A stretch of DNA of 64,000 nt from Parietaria judaica (Eukaryota; Streptophyta; Magnoliopsida; Rosales; Urticaceae): positions 22,104,001 through 22,168,000 of the forward strand of contig OX940860.1 in the NCBI GenBank assembly GCA_954871525.1, given 5' to 3'. Position 1 is the stretch's first letter. Each line of letters starts with the position of its first letter. The notes beneath the pieces were generated by a model. It searched no databases and was not told the origin of the DNA. It worked only from the letters and a program-made list of their open reading frames with translations. A program made the translations under genes and the position numbers. Below, one piece after another: positions 12,327 to 23,567 of this stretch.

Positions 12327-13357
12327 TGTTGATGCCGAATAATGGATCAAACACTGTAGCGACCCAAAGCTGGATATTGGGCCGGGCCCATCGCCGTTTG
12401 TTGACTTTCCTGGGCTAGATACTTGACCCACTGTTCCTGAAGGGTAAGGCGGATCGGACCCTCCGTAGGGCAGGTCGACGATCGTAGCTGGAGCAGTCGA
12501 TGACTGGGAGAGCCGGGGGTGATGATGATGTGATGCCGAGCCTCGTTGAGTGTGGTGAGGCTGCCTACGTACCCACTTGCAGCTAAGTGGGATCAGGTCA
12601 TCTCGTAGTTCAAAGCAGGCGTTGATAGAGCCGTTCCTAGCTGGCCTGGACGAGCCTGGAGTTAATGGTCGTGGAGACGTGGATTCCTTCGGTGCCTTCT
12701 CTATAGGAGTCGGCGATTCCTCCGACGCTTCTGCTCTAGCTGGTGGGAGTAGGACGGCGCTCGGACCTTCCTCTGGGGAGTTGGCGATTCCTCTGGTAGG
12801 CCGGGGATTCCTCCAGCGCTTCCGCTCTAGCTACTCCGGTAGGCCGGGGATTCCTCCAACGCTTCCGTTCTAGCTAGCTCCTCTGGCAGATCGGACCCTC
12901 CACTAACCGTCAGACCGGAACCGGGTCCTCCGACCCGTTACCGCAAAGTCCTAGGACTCGGGATATAGGTCGGCGACCACTGAGTACCGGAACCTCCGTA
13001 GGGCAGGTCGTCGGGTATTCCTACCAGAATATATATATAGAAGAGAGAAAACGGTGTTTATCGCTATATAGAGCGTTTGAATTGGAGTTACCGTTTGAAT
13101 AAATCAAGCTTCTATTTATAGGAGGGGCCGGGGACCTGAGAGCAATAAAATATTGTCACTTTAGTCCTCCGCACCGCGGCGGCGCGGGGTTCGCACCACG
13201 GCGCTGCGGGTTTCGCGCCGCGGCGCGGGGTTCGCGCCGCCGCAGCGCGGGATTCGCACCACGGCGCAGGGTTCGCGCCGCCGCGCCGCGGAATAACCCT
13301 AGTAGGCGTGAAAACACGTCCTGACGTCTCGTCACAGAGCGGGGGCGGCGCGCTTCA
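12327..13357 (-). repeat. Left LTR of the gag-only element, first part
   Basis: Matches 23568-24562 almost base for base. Includes a G+C-rich stretch (about 13160-13300) built of GGCGCGGGGTTCGCGCC-like blocks that is about 40 bases longer than in the other LTR. Ends in the 5-base CTTCA duplicated by the copia insertion. Confidence 0.93.
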
Positions 13358-14587
13358 TGTTGGAAATTAGATATAGCTCCGACGCCATTTATTGGAAATC
13401 GAATATACTAATGTGCCAATTTACCTTAAAATAGTAACGAAATAGCTTCGATTGCAAATTCATTAAAAATACTTTTAACGTCCCGTCCAAATTACCTCGA
13501 ATATTCCGCTCTCATCAGTCCGTCCGGGTAACTTCAAAAATAATTTTAGGTCGGAAAAGTTACACCGTAACAACGTACTGACATCGAGTAATTTGGATAA
13601 AGCGACCGGATAAATAATTGGCAATTTAATTATCACAATTAATTTCATAACAACATTATTAAATCTAATATCTATGGAAAATAAATAAATACAATAAAAG
13701 GAATTTTGCATTTATTGACCCAATGCATAAGGCCGTACCTCATTGACGACTTCCGGCTGCGCGTTCTGACTTTGGCAGGGCTCCGCCGATGCTGAGGGAA
13801 ACTCCCGTGATCTTCCGGGATATTCTCCTGGATTCCTCGTACCGAAGCGTGGGCTTCGCCGGCAGGACTCCGTCGCAAAATTTAACTGGCGGTTCTTTTT
13901 AAGCTTCCGGAGAAAAATATCTCCTAAGCCGAACCAGAAGAGAGATCAGAAGCAGAAACTCGCAGACCCTAAAGAGAGAGGGAGAGCTCGAGTTTTTGCT
14001 CTGGGGAAAGGTGTGTAAAATGTGTAGAATGAGCTCCCTATTTATAGCCTTTAGCCCGTAACCAATTTTGAGAATTTTACTCCCAAATTTCGAAATTATA
14101 TATATTAAATATAATTAATTATCTTAATCCAAAGGTTTAGATTCAATCTCATCTAAATCCAATGGATATAATTAATTAGGGATTTAATTAAATAAGAAAG
14201 ACTTGGTAAAATCAAAAACCAATCTTATCATCTTATTTATATATATAATTCGAATATATATATTTAATTTCGAAAATAATTATTAAATATAATTAATTAT
14301 CCTAATCCAAAGATTTAGATTCAATCTTATCTAAATCCAATGGATATAATTAATTAGGGATTTAATTAAATAAGAAAGACTTGGTAAAATCAAAAACCAA
14401 TCTTATCTACTTATTTAAATTTCGAAATATATATATATATATTAATAATAATAATAATTTTGAAAATTATTAATTATTATATATATTAATTAATTTCCAA
14501 TCCGACGGTAAAGATTAAATCTTAAACCGATCCAACGGATACAATTAATTAGGTCAAATTCGAAAACCCTAAGCTTGGTCACCAAGC
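13358..14587 (-). repeat. Truncated 3' LTR of the nested copia element
   Basis: Nearly identical to 18498-19727. Identity stops abruptly after ACCAAGC at 14587, where the internal region begins, marking the deletion breakpoint. Confidence 0.92.
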
Positions 14588-15477
14588 AATCGATCCAACG
14601 GATGCATATCTAGAATACCGCTCCAACAACAAAGGTGTACACTGCTCTTTATGTAGACTTACTCAAGTCCCGGTCAGACATAAAGTCTGAGTCAGTGTAG
14701 CATAGTGGATTCAGACAGTATCATGAACACTGTCATATAATCTCCCGTTCTCCGAAGATACTTGAGAACGTCACTGCTGTTAAGTGAACAATACCTGGGT
14801 TAGATTGGTATCTGCCAACAATTCCTATATTAGGAATTCAGTAGCTAACCAAGCTTTCACGTCCGATAACTTTTTCAATCGTTTCCGATCAAAATTATGT
14901 CGGCGTTTATCACAATGAAAACCACCACGTTTAACATCATTGATTCAATAAATGCAGGATCTCAATGATATTTTAGCGAATCCGAAAGTCTTGATGTCAC
15001 ATCAAACTTTTCAATTCCTTGATCTAGAAGCTTGCTTCAATCCGTAAATGGATTTGAGTAATCTGCAAACTTTCCCTTCTTGATCTTTGTGCACGAACCT
15101 TCTGGTTGCACCATATAGATGTTCTAGTCAATCTTCCCGTTCAGGAACCGGTTTTGACTTTAATCTGTCAAATCTCATATAAGAGACTTTAGGATATGGA
15201 CAGAATGGACTTTAGTGACTGAAGAGAAAGTTACCTCGTAATAAACACTTTCTCTTGGGTTCAACCCTTGTCCACTAAACTAGCTTTGAAGGTTCCAACC
15301 TTCCCGTCCACTCATCTTTTTGCAATTGTAGATCCACTTACAGCCAATGGATTTGAATCCATCCAGTAAGACTACAAGTTCCCAGATTTGGTTAGAATCT
15401 ATAGATTCTATTTCTTGGTTCATGGCATCCTGCCGTTTCCCATAATCAGTATCCTTCATTACCTTGTTAAAGGTCAA
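14588..15477 (-). pseudogene. Copia reverse transcriptase remnant
   Basis: Reading the minus strand from 15477: a stretch with WELVVLLDGFKSIGCKWIY (start of the copia RT domain), then YMVQPEGF and KSIYGLKQASR at about 15140-15000, then a decayed YVDD-type region (ILIGND, KKLSDVKAWLA) near 14910-14860, then RYTRDYM and fragments leading into RNase H near 14760-14650. Frameshifts and stops separate these pieces. Recognition rests on standard copia RT motifs. It cannot encode an active enzyme. Confidence 0.85.
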
Positions 15478-16677
15478 GGTATCATTACGTTACTGTCATC
15501 ACGACAACGTTTATCTCTTTCTGATACTCGTAGCGTCCAATCTAATGATTGAACCTCCCACTACGTCTGAGTACCCAGAGTTCTGATTTGGGACCTGTGG
15601 TTTCCTCAATCTGATTTTCAACAGTCGTTGTTGATCATGTAATTATTATGTCTTTCTGACAATTCCTTAAGTACTATTTTACTTTGAGGTTCATAGTTTA
15701 TCATATAATCATATTCCAAAAGAAGTACTATCGTTGGTAAAACGACTACACTCTTATATGATTATAAACTATGTCTTGTCTAAGTACCCACTAAATGAAT
15801 ATTATAAAATGATTACTTTCAGTTTAATCATTTTTATGGACATCATATCCATAATATTCATTTATTATTTCATAAGGGTTTCAGCTCGTTTATTTGTCAT
15901 AACGTTCGATATAAACAATCAAATCATTTATTATCTAAAATGATAGATATATGTTTATACACGTTGACTTTTAAAGCTCGTTTATTTCATTTCACCGGAC
16001 AATCAATGTAAACAACTAGATCATTTCTTAAGATAATTATTATTATCTAAAATGATAAAACTTTGTTTACATAAGTGAACACTTGAATTTCCACGTAAGT
16101 CACGGGTATAATAAATATTGTTCTTGAAAACAACATTCTATTATATATTCATAAACGAATTGCTTTATTTATAAACGACTTGCTCCCACTACCTTAATTG
16201 AAATAATCATCCCATTATATTTTGACTAACATAGTCAAACTTACATTAATGATTGTCTTCTGAATCCTGGATTCAGTCAAAGGTTTCAACCTTAACCAAT
16301 CATTGACTTTGGGTACGGTGATTATCTTATCTTCGTTTACCTTTCAACAATTTCCCAAGTAAAAGAACTTTCGAATTACTCCCTTGTAATTTCGAGTGGG
16401 AATACCGGCTAGGAACAATCAATAAGCAAACTAAATCACTTATTCAGACCATTATTGTCATGACAAAATACACATCAGATTATTAGATAGCAATGATATT
16501 TTAGAGATCGACATTTTAGACTGGCATTGAAATAAGAAACTTATTAAACTTTATTATAGACAGAATGTTTCAAATTATAGGTTTGAAATAGTTACATGAT
16601 GCAAACATGTTCTGGGAAAAACGTTAAATAAACCCTTTAACTATTTCGTGATAATTTAACCGACTGTACACGTCGTT

Positions 16678-17045
16678 GCCGTCCTTAGTGGCATGGTCAC
16701 TCTAGGGTGACTCGCGGTATCAACCGTGTAGTTTGGTTAAACTAAGTTTTAGTCATAAACTTAATTAATATTCATAACAAGAACCACCAAGTTCTCTATG
16801 ATTATTAACTATCACCATAGACGGTCGGGAAGCACCAACTTCCGTGCAAGCTTAACCCATTATTTTCGGTTCTCGGGATCCTCTTGGAAACGTCGTCCTT
16901 AGGGAATGGTCACACTAGGGTGACTCGCGGTCCATTTCCAAGATTCCTCCGTCCCCATATTCTTTTGGAACTATCACGGTGTCAAACCTTCCACAAGCAC
17001 ACCTTCCTTAGGGAATGGACACACTAGGGTGACTCGAGGCGGTGT
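16678..17045. repeat. Three spaced copies of a CTAGGGTGACTCG-containing block
   Basis: Copies near 16678-16722, 16889-16933 and 16999-17043 share CCTTAGGGAATGG (GTGGCATGG in the first), then CACACTAGGGTGACTCG. Spacing is unequal (about 211 and 110 bases). Confidence 0.8.
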
Positions 17046-17559
17046 GGTTAGCAGACCTTGTGACAGTAATAATGGAGACCTTTGTTTTATTCTATACTTG
17101 CCATTGTTTGTAGAAAATAACGTTTTTATTTTTTATTTAAAACTTATTATAAACTCTTTTTAATGTCACATTAAAAGGTTTATATTGAGGCAATATAATT
17201 ACCGAGGTAATATCTAATAAGCCCTTTTATTTATTTATTAGTTTGTCGGTAGTGATAGGTCAACACGTACGCTCTCCAGGTAGATGGGAGGGGTCCTAAC
17301 CGGTCACCCAGAAGTGGATGGTGAACCGGCCCCACTTTTGATTCCCTCTTCCTTAGGCAAGATTGTACGGTTGAGATTTTTCCGACTAATAATAAATAAA
17401 TCTTCTTTATTGCTCATTATTTATATCTATTCCAATTCCGACATATTAATAATGTTCAGCGAATATAGACACTATGTTCGCATGTTATGAAAATAGGTTC
17501 TAACAAATTATATCTATGATGAATTTACCAATATGTCAATGATACTTATTCTCAAAGAA

Positions 17560-17880
17560 TTATCATTCATATTGGAGCCATTAATAATTATTTATGAAAT
17601 ATAAAATAAGCCAATGATATCATTCTAAAAAGAATTATCATCCATATTTTAATTTATGAATAATATAAAATAAGACTATGTTATTTATCAAGAAATAACA
17701 TCCATATTTTATTAAAATAAGACAATGTCATTTATCCAGAAATAACATCCATATTTTAATTTATTTATTTATTAAAATAAGACGATGTTATTTATCCAGA
17801 AATAACATCCATATTTTAATTTATTAAAATAAGACAATGTTATTTATCAAAAATAACATCCATATTTTAATTTTAATTAA
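17560..17880. repeat. Degenerate tandem repeat inside copia
   Basis: Units of about 50-60 bases with the shared words AAAATAAGACAATG, TTATTTATCCAGAAATAA and CATCCATATTTTAATTT, repeated five or six times with drift. Confidence 0.8.
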
Positions 17881-18483
17881 TTAATCAAACATAATTAATT
17901 TTAATTCATAAATCTCAATTTCAAAAATAAAATTAATTAATCCACGGGTTATTGGTCGGATTAGAATTCCGAACTTTATTTAAAAAATAAACACGCGGAC
18001 CATCCGGGTTAAAACCCGGGCCCACGTGTCGTGGATTGGATATGCCCAGCCCTTGGAATGGGCTGGGACAACACCAGCCAAGGACGCCTAGGCCCATCAC
18101 CGAGACCAGGCCCAAAGCCCAGCGCACGGGCTTCGCCCAGGCTCGATGTCAGCGACTGGCTGCCACGCGCTCAGGGCCTCTCGGTCGTGCCTTGGGCTGC
18201 TGGCTTGCGGGCTAGCTGGGCCCAATGGCCCAACATTTTTTTTTGCCCATCAGGGCTGTGCAAACAGCCCTGGGCTTTTCCCATTCGGCCTGGCCGATTG
18301 GTTAGGGTTGTGAAAAAGCAACCCTAATTCATATCCGGTCCAAATATTTTGGATCGGGTATTTTAAATTAATTTTAAAAATCCAGAAATTCAAAATTTCA
18401 ATTTTAAAATTAATAATTCATCAAATAATTCGATCATTTAAAACCCTAAATTAAATTACGTAATTATTTATCCACGAACACGG

Positions 18484-18495
18484 GCTCTGATACCA
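18484..18495 (-). promoter_or_regulatory. Primer-binding site of the nested copia element
   Basis: The minus strand reads TGGTATCAGAGC, complementary to the 3' end of initiator methionine tRNA as in most plant copia elements, two bases after the LTR end at 18498. Confidence 0.9.
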
Positions 18496-18497
18496 AT

Positions 18498-21422
18498 TGT
18501 TGGAAATTGGATATAGCTCCGACGCCATTTATTGGAAATCGGATATACTAATGTGCCAATTTACCTTAAATAGTAACGAAATAGCTTCGATTGCAAATTC
18601 ATTAAAAATACATTTAACGTCCCGTCCAAATTACCTCGAATATTCCGCTCTCATCAGTCCGTCCGGGTAACTTCAAAAATAATTTTAGGTCAGAAAAGTT
18701 ACACCGTAACAACGTACTGACATCGAGTAATTTGGATAAAGCGACCGGATAAATAATTGGCAATTTAATTATCACAATTAATTTCATAACAACATTATTA
18801 AATCTAATATCTATGGAAAATAAATAAATACAATAAAAGGAATTTTGCATTTATTGACCCAATGCATAAGGCCGTACCTCATTGACGACTTCCGGCTGCG
18901 CGTTCTGACTTTGGCAGGGCTCCGCCGATGCTGAGGGAAACTCCCGTGATCTTCCAGGATATTCTCCTGGATTCCTCGTACCGAAGCGTGGGCTTCGCCG
19001 GCAGGACTCCGTCGCAAAATTTAACTGGCGGTTCTTTTTAAGCTTCCGGAGAAAAATATCTCCTAAGCCGAACCAGAAGAGAGATCAGAAGCAGAAACTC
19101 GCAGACCCTAAAGAGAGAGGGAGAGCTCGAGTTTTTGCTCTGGGGAAAGGTGTGTAAAATGTGTAGAATGAGCTCCCTATTTATAGCCTTTAGCCCGTAA
19201 CCAATTTTGAGAATTTTACTCCCAAATTTCGAAATTATATATATTAAATATAATTAATTATCTTAATCCAAAGGTTTAGATTCAATCTCATCTAAATCCA
19301 ATGGATATAATTAATTAGGGATTTAATTAAATAAGAAAGACTTGGTAAAATCAAAAACCAATCTTATCATCTTATTTATATATATAATTCGAATATATAT
19401 ATTTAATTTCGAAAATAATTATTAAATATAATTAATTATCCTAATCCAAAGGTTTAGATTCAATCTTATCTAAATCCAATGGATATAATTAATTAGGGAT
19501 TTAATTAAATAAGAAAGACTTGGTAAAATCAAAAACCAATCTTATCTACTTATTTAAATTTCGAAATATATATATATAATAATAATAATAATAATTTTGA
19601 AAATTATTAATTATTATATATATTAATTAATTTCCAATCCGACGGTAAAGATTAAATCTTAAACCGATCCAACGGATACAATTAATTAGGTCAAATTCGA
19701 AAACCCTAAGCTTGGTCACCAAGCTATTATTTTCGAATTAGGGTTAGGTCAAAAATCAATTATCTTAATCCAACGGTTGATATTAAATCATTTCCGATCC
19801 AATGGATTAAATTGATTTTAGGGTTATTGCTAAAATACCAAACATTAGGTACTTATGCCGCAAATATTTAAAAGTTCAAACCAAGTCAAATGCGTGTGAA
19901 GTGGTTGAACTTTTCTTGCTGCTCATATCGATATACACATATAATATATAATTAAATATATATTATTATTATTAATATAAATCTATTAATTATTAATTAA
20001 TTATTAATAAGATATTAATAATTAAATCCAAATAATTAAATTATATTAATAATTCCTGATCTCAATATCATACATTAAAATGTCATGGTGCCACACCATC
20101 ATTTAAATTCGTGACATGTGATTTAATTTCATAGCTTGTCGTACCGAACACAAACTTAAAAAATCCATAAATCACAAACCGTAAGTCGGAATGACTTGGT
20201 TCAAAAAGCAAAGTTTCTTAGAATTTAATTTACATCAACATGATGCTGATAGAAAATCTAAATTCTAACTTTCTTTTTATCAGTTAATTCCGTGTACCAA
20301 AATATGGTACTTTTGCCACGCTGACGATAAAACTATCTGACGTCTGCCAAAGACTTGTCAGTTTTATTAGTCGAGCCAAATGATTAAACATTATCCAGAA
20401 TGTATTTTAATCACGTACGTATCATCCGTTATGGAGCTATCCTGGGGACCATGGACCCGTATCACTTAAGCTCCAACGAACCGCTAGATGTTCGTCAAAC
20501 CTCGAAGTGATTCCACTATAGACCCGAGGCTGTACTCTTTAGTGATACGGTATATATTATTCCCTTATAACAGCAGGGTGTCCATTGATACAATCAAATT
20601 CCGGTTATTGATCTTTCACTTGATGATCCAGTACATGAGCAGGCGGATTTTACCGTATTGCCTCTCACTGCATTTTCATCTTTAATTCAGTCGGATGATA
20701 TTATGAGCAACCCACTTATGATTACGAGTCATAAGCTGGCCATGGGTAAATCTCACTTCTCACCATCGACAATTAAGGGAATCATCTTGACTCTGAAGAG
20801 AGCTATGTGATGCCCATATCTATGATCAAGCTACCTTCACTGTTGACTATCATGTTCCCAAAATAATAGTGTTGGGAACAACGGTAATATATTGTGTTCT
20901 TAAACGGTTAAATCAAAGAACAATCAGGTCAACAGATCAGACTCAAGATCACTCAGGACTTAGATCGATATCCATTTGATCATCTACTAGTGACTCAACT
21001 TCAAGTTATCAGTGACGGTCTTATATGATAACTTCTTGAGTTTAAGTCAGGTCCAGTCCAGTATGAAGACGCTTCATACTTAATGCACTTCTAGTGAATG
21101 TGACACACACACTTAATCCAGAATAGGATTATATCACTTAGTCACATTAATGACCTTTTCAATTAATGGGCTCCCACCCAGTTAATCAGGTCACGGACAA
21201 TTTAAGTTCATTTATTATGATTATCAATTCTTCCTCACATTGACTCCGGTGTGATGATAATAACATAATTGCATTCCATTATGAACTATGGATCAAACAT
21301 TCTATTTTACTCTATTGAAACTATAATAATATTAACATAATAAGTATTATCTTTATTCAACGACTAGTCATAATCTTTTACAAATGGGTTAAAACAGCTT
21401 GTTTAAGGACACATGTCCAACA
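18498..21422 (-). repeat. 5' LTR of the nested copia element, complete
   Basis: 2925 bases, starting TGTTGG and ending CCAACA on the plus strand, so the terminal six bases are inverted repeats. Noncoding and unusually long for a copia LTR. Confidence 0.88.
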
Positions 21423-21427
21423 CTTCA

Positions 21428-21553
21428 CTGCTTAGTTATTATTTTAATAATAAAAATTGTGTCCGCGTTTTTTGGGCTTCTCGGTTTTTGAGATACGGGC
21501 TTTTTTTGGGCTTTTTGGGCCGGAATTGATTTGGGGAAAAATCACCCATAACA
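21428..21553 (-). repeat. Left LTR of the gag-only element, second part
   Basis: Continues the LTR after the copia insertion and matches 24563-24684 to the terminal CACCCATAACA. Confidence 0.92.
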
Positions 21554-21640
21554 TTAACCCCACAGTTTCACGGGAATTTGAAATTTCCGAGAAACTTTTA
21601 TCTACTCGCGGATGGATTTTGCTCGCCATGTTTTATTTCT

Positions 21641-21922
21641 TACTTCATTTCACGATTGCGATGACGCAAAAGTTTCGACACTTAGTCTCGGAAGCTTTGC
21701 TTTTTTGTTTTTTGTACTTCCTTTCACGATTGCTATGACACAAAAGTTTCGACACTTAGTCTCGGAAGCTTTGCTTTTTTCTTTTTTGTACTTCCTTTCA
21801 CGATTGCGATGACACAAAAGTTTCGACACTTAGTCTCGGAAGCTTTGCTTTTTTTTTTTGTACTTCCTTTCACGATTGTGATGACACAAAAGTTTCGACA
21901 CTTAGTCTCGGAAGCTTTGCTT
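21641..21922. repeat. Four-unit tandem repeat near the 3' LTR of the gag-only element
   Basis: CACGATTG occurs at 21651, 21725, 21800 and 21871. Each is followed by ATGACACAAAAGTTTCGACA, CTTAGTCTCGGAAGCTTTGC and a T run, with units of 71-75 bases. The gag frame ends inside the last unit. Position just before the 3' LTR is where plant LTR elements often carry tandem arrays. Confidence 0.93.
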
Positions 21923-23473
21923 GCAAAGTTTTGCGATATTCGCGGAGATTTTTATTTTTATGGAGATATAAGATAAGAACGTAGACAAAAGACGATTCTC
22001 CACTCGCTTTGGTTGTTGCTCCTGGATGCCTGAGCTTTGTTGTTGTCGTGGCTTCTTTCTCTGTGGCTCCTCGTCGCTGATCTTGCTATTGTCTCGGCGC
22101 CGGCTTCCTTGGTTAATCTTGCTTCGGTTGTTGAAGTATTCTTCGACTGAGATGTGTTGTGCCGCTCTCGCCATCAACTCTGCCATAGAGATCGGCCTTT
22201 TCGCAACGAGCGATCGAGCAAAGTCGCCCTCCGGGAGGCCGTCGATCACAGCGATGATGGCGTCGTTGTCGGTGTAGTCGGCGACCTTGTTGGCCTCTTC
22301 GATGAACCTATTCAGGTAGTCTTGGAGGGATTCATCTTCGTGCTGCTTGAGGGACCATAGGTAAGACTTTTCTTTTCGCTGTATCACCGAACTTGCAAAA
22401 CGAGAGATGAAACACTCTTTCAACTCTTCAAAAGATCCGATGGAGCCCGTCGGGAGTCGTTGGTACCATTCAAAAGCGGGACCGGCGAGGGTAAGACAGA
22501 ACGTTTGTCACATCGTGGAAGCAGAACATTTTTTTACTCGCATCGACCACTGGTATTGGACAAGGTGGTATGTGGGGTCAGTGGTACCGTCGTAGACGAG
22601 ATTCGGTGGGAAGCGGAGGTCTCCGACAATATCGTCCGCGAGTATGCGATCGGCGAGAGGGGAGACGGTTCCTTCAACTACGCTTCAGATGGCTGGGCTT
22701 GCATCTTTGGCCGCAATGAGCTCTTGAACTTTTCTCTCTAGTGCCTGAACGACATCTCTTAATCCGGAGTCGCTTGCCGGGGCTGTCCCTCGGGATGGTA
22801 TCGTTATGGCAATCTCGTTCCCCATCGCTAGGCGTGCCGGGATGCTTTGCGGGTGACGAGGTCTCTCAGACATCCTTGTTTCATCGTCGTCTTCGTACTC
22901 TTGCGAGCTCTGGTTATGAGAAGTTCCTCGTCGATGGTTGATGTGTTGTCGCAGATCTTCGTCTTGACCGTGGAAGTTGATGCGGGCTCTGAGGTCATCC
23001 TCGTTTTCCGCTCGTATTCTGATGTTCGTACGTTGTGGCGGGTTAAATCTTTGTGCTTCTCCGCTATCTGCCACGTCTTCTTCTCTCCCAAGTCGGTCGA
23101 ACGCCGATCTTCGCGTCACTTGTGATTGCGCCGGTCTCTGGATGTCTTCGGGGTCTAGCTGTTGCCGAGTCTCGGGACGAAGTCTCTGTGTCGGCTCTAG
23201 CGCTTCCTCCGTTTGGCTTCCTTCTTTACCGATGACTTCTTGAATGGCAGTGTCGTGTCCTAGGCGTTTGGAGACTAGCCCGGTCAGCCGGAAGATGCTG
23301 TCTTCTATCCGTGTTATTCGCTCATTGGTTTCGTTGCTTATTGGATCTTGGCGGACGCTTGTCTCTGGTTGATTTTGAGCTCGATTCTGGCGTGCGTGGA
23401 CCTGAGCTCGTGTGTTCTGGGCAATGCTTGCCGCTGGGCGGGATGACGTACGCTCTGTTGACTTGGTAGACAT
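21902..23473 (-). pseudogene. Retrotransposon gag, one frame interrupted by two TGA stops
   Basis: From ATG at 23473 to a stop at 21902 there is one frame of 524 codons broken only by TGA at 22687-22685 and TGA at 22510-22508. The N-terminal 262 residues are polar, Arg/Gln/Glu-rich and low in complexity. The second half has the plant retrotransposon-gag domain: LVYDGTTDP, then after the second stop GPAFEWYQRLP, FISRFASS, SLQDYLNRFIEEA and MAELMARAAQHISVEEY. No CCHC zinc knuckle and no fused protease. Both stops are single-base changes in an otherwise open frame with no frameshift, so decay is very recent. Function in family: capsid-like particle protein. Confidence 0.88.
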
Positions 23474-23546
23474 CCCGGAAGGTGGAAAAAAAAGGTTGAA
23501 AAACCGGTTGCTGGGGGGTACTCAGAGGTTTGATCTCGATGTTGCA

Positions 23547-23564
23547 CCCCTCCTTCTAGCGCCA
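23547..23564 (-). promoter_or_regulatory. Probable primer-binding site of the gag-only element
   Basis: Three bases inside the right LTR the minus strand reads TGGCGCTAGAAGGAGGGG. The TGGCGC start is common in plant gypsy-type elements. I could not assign the tRNA. Confidence 0.7.
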
Positions 23565-23567
23565 AAA

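Larger units (their letters stand above)
15478..18483 (-). other. Interior and leader of the nested copia element, decayed
   Basis: AT-rich and without long frames. It should hold the former gag, protease and integrase region, but I could not recognise any of those domains. It includes two families of internal repeats (16678-17045 and 17560-17880). At 18020-18300 there is a GC-richer leader with GGGCTGGG/CCCAGCCC-type inverted words. Confidence 0.5.
13358..21422 (-). mobile_element. Degenerate Ty1/copia retrotransposon nested in the left LTR
   Basis: Starts TGTTGGAAATTAG and ends CATGTCCAACA, with a perfect target duplication CTTCA at 13353-13357 and 21423-21427. Removing it rejoins the gag-only element's LTR exactly as seen in the intact right copy. 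Minus orientation: the 5' LTR is 18498-21422, followed on the minus strand by a TGGTATCAGAGC primer-binding site. The 3' LTR survives only as 13358-14587. The interior keeps reverse-transcriptase fragments but is full of stops. An internal deletion joined the start of the RNase H region directly to the middle of the 3' LTR. In the shared 1230 bases the two LTR copies differ at about 8-10 positions by eye, so the insertion is recent and younger than its host element. Confidence 0.9.

Noticed and set aside
12577..12873. 98-codon frame repeated at 23818
   Set aside because: It lies inside both LTRs and is present twice only because the LTRs are duplicates; no domain.
13475..13878. Two short minus-strand frames repeated at 18614-19017
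   Set aside because: They are inside the copia LTR copies and are not genes.
16678..17045. CRISPR-like array from three spaced repeats
   Set aside because: Unequal spacing, only three copies, inside a retrotransposon.
22407..23243. Plus-strand frames opposite gag
   Set aside because: Antisense shadows of the gag frame.
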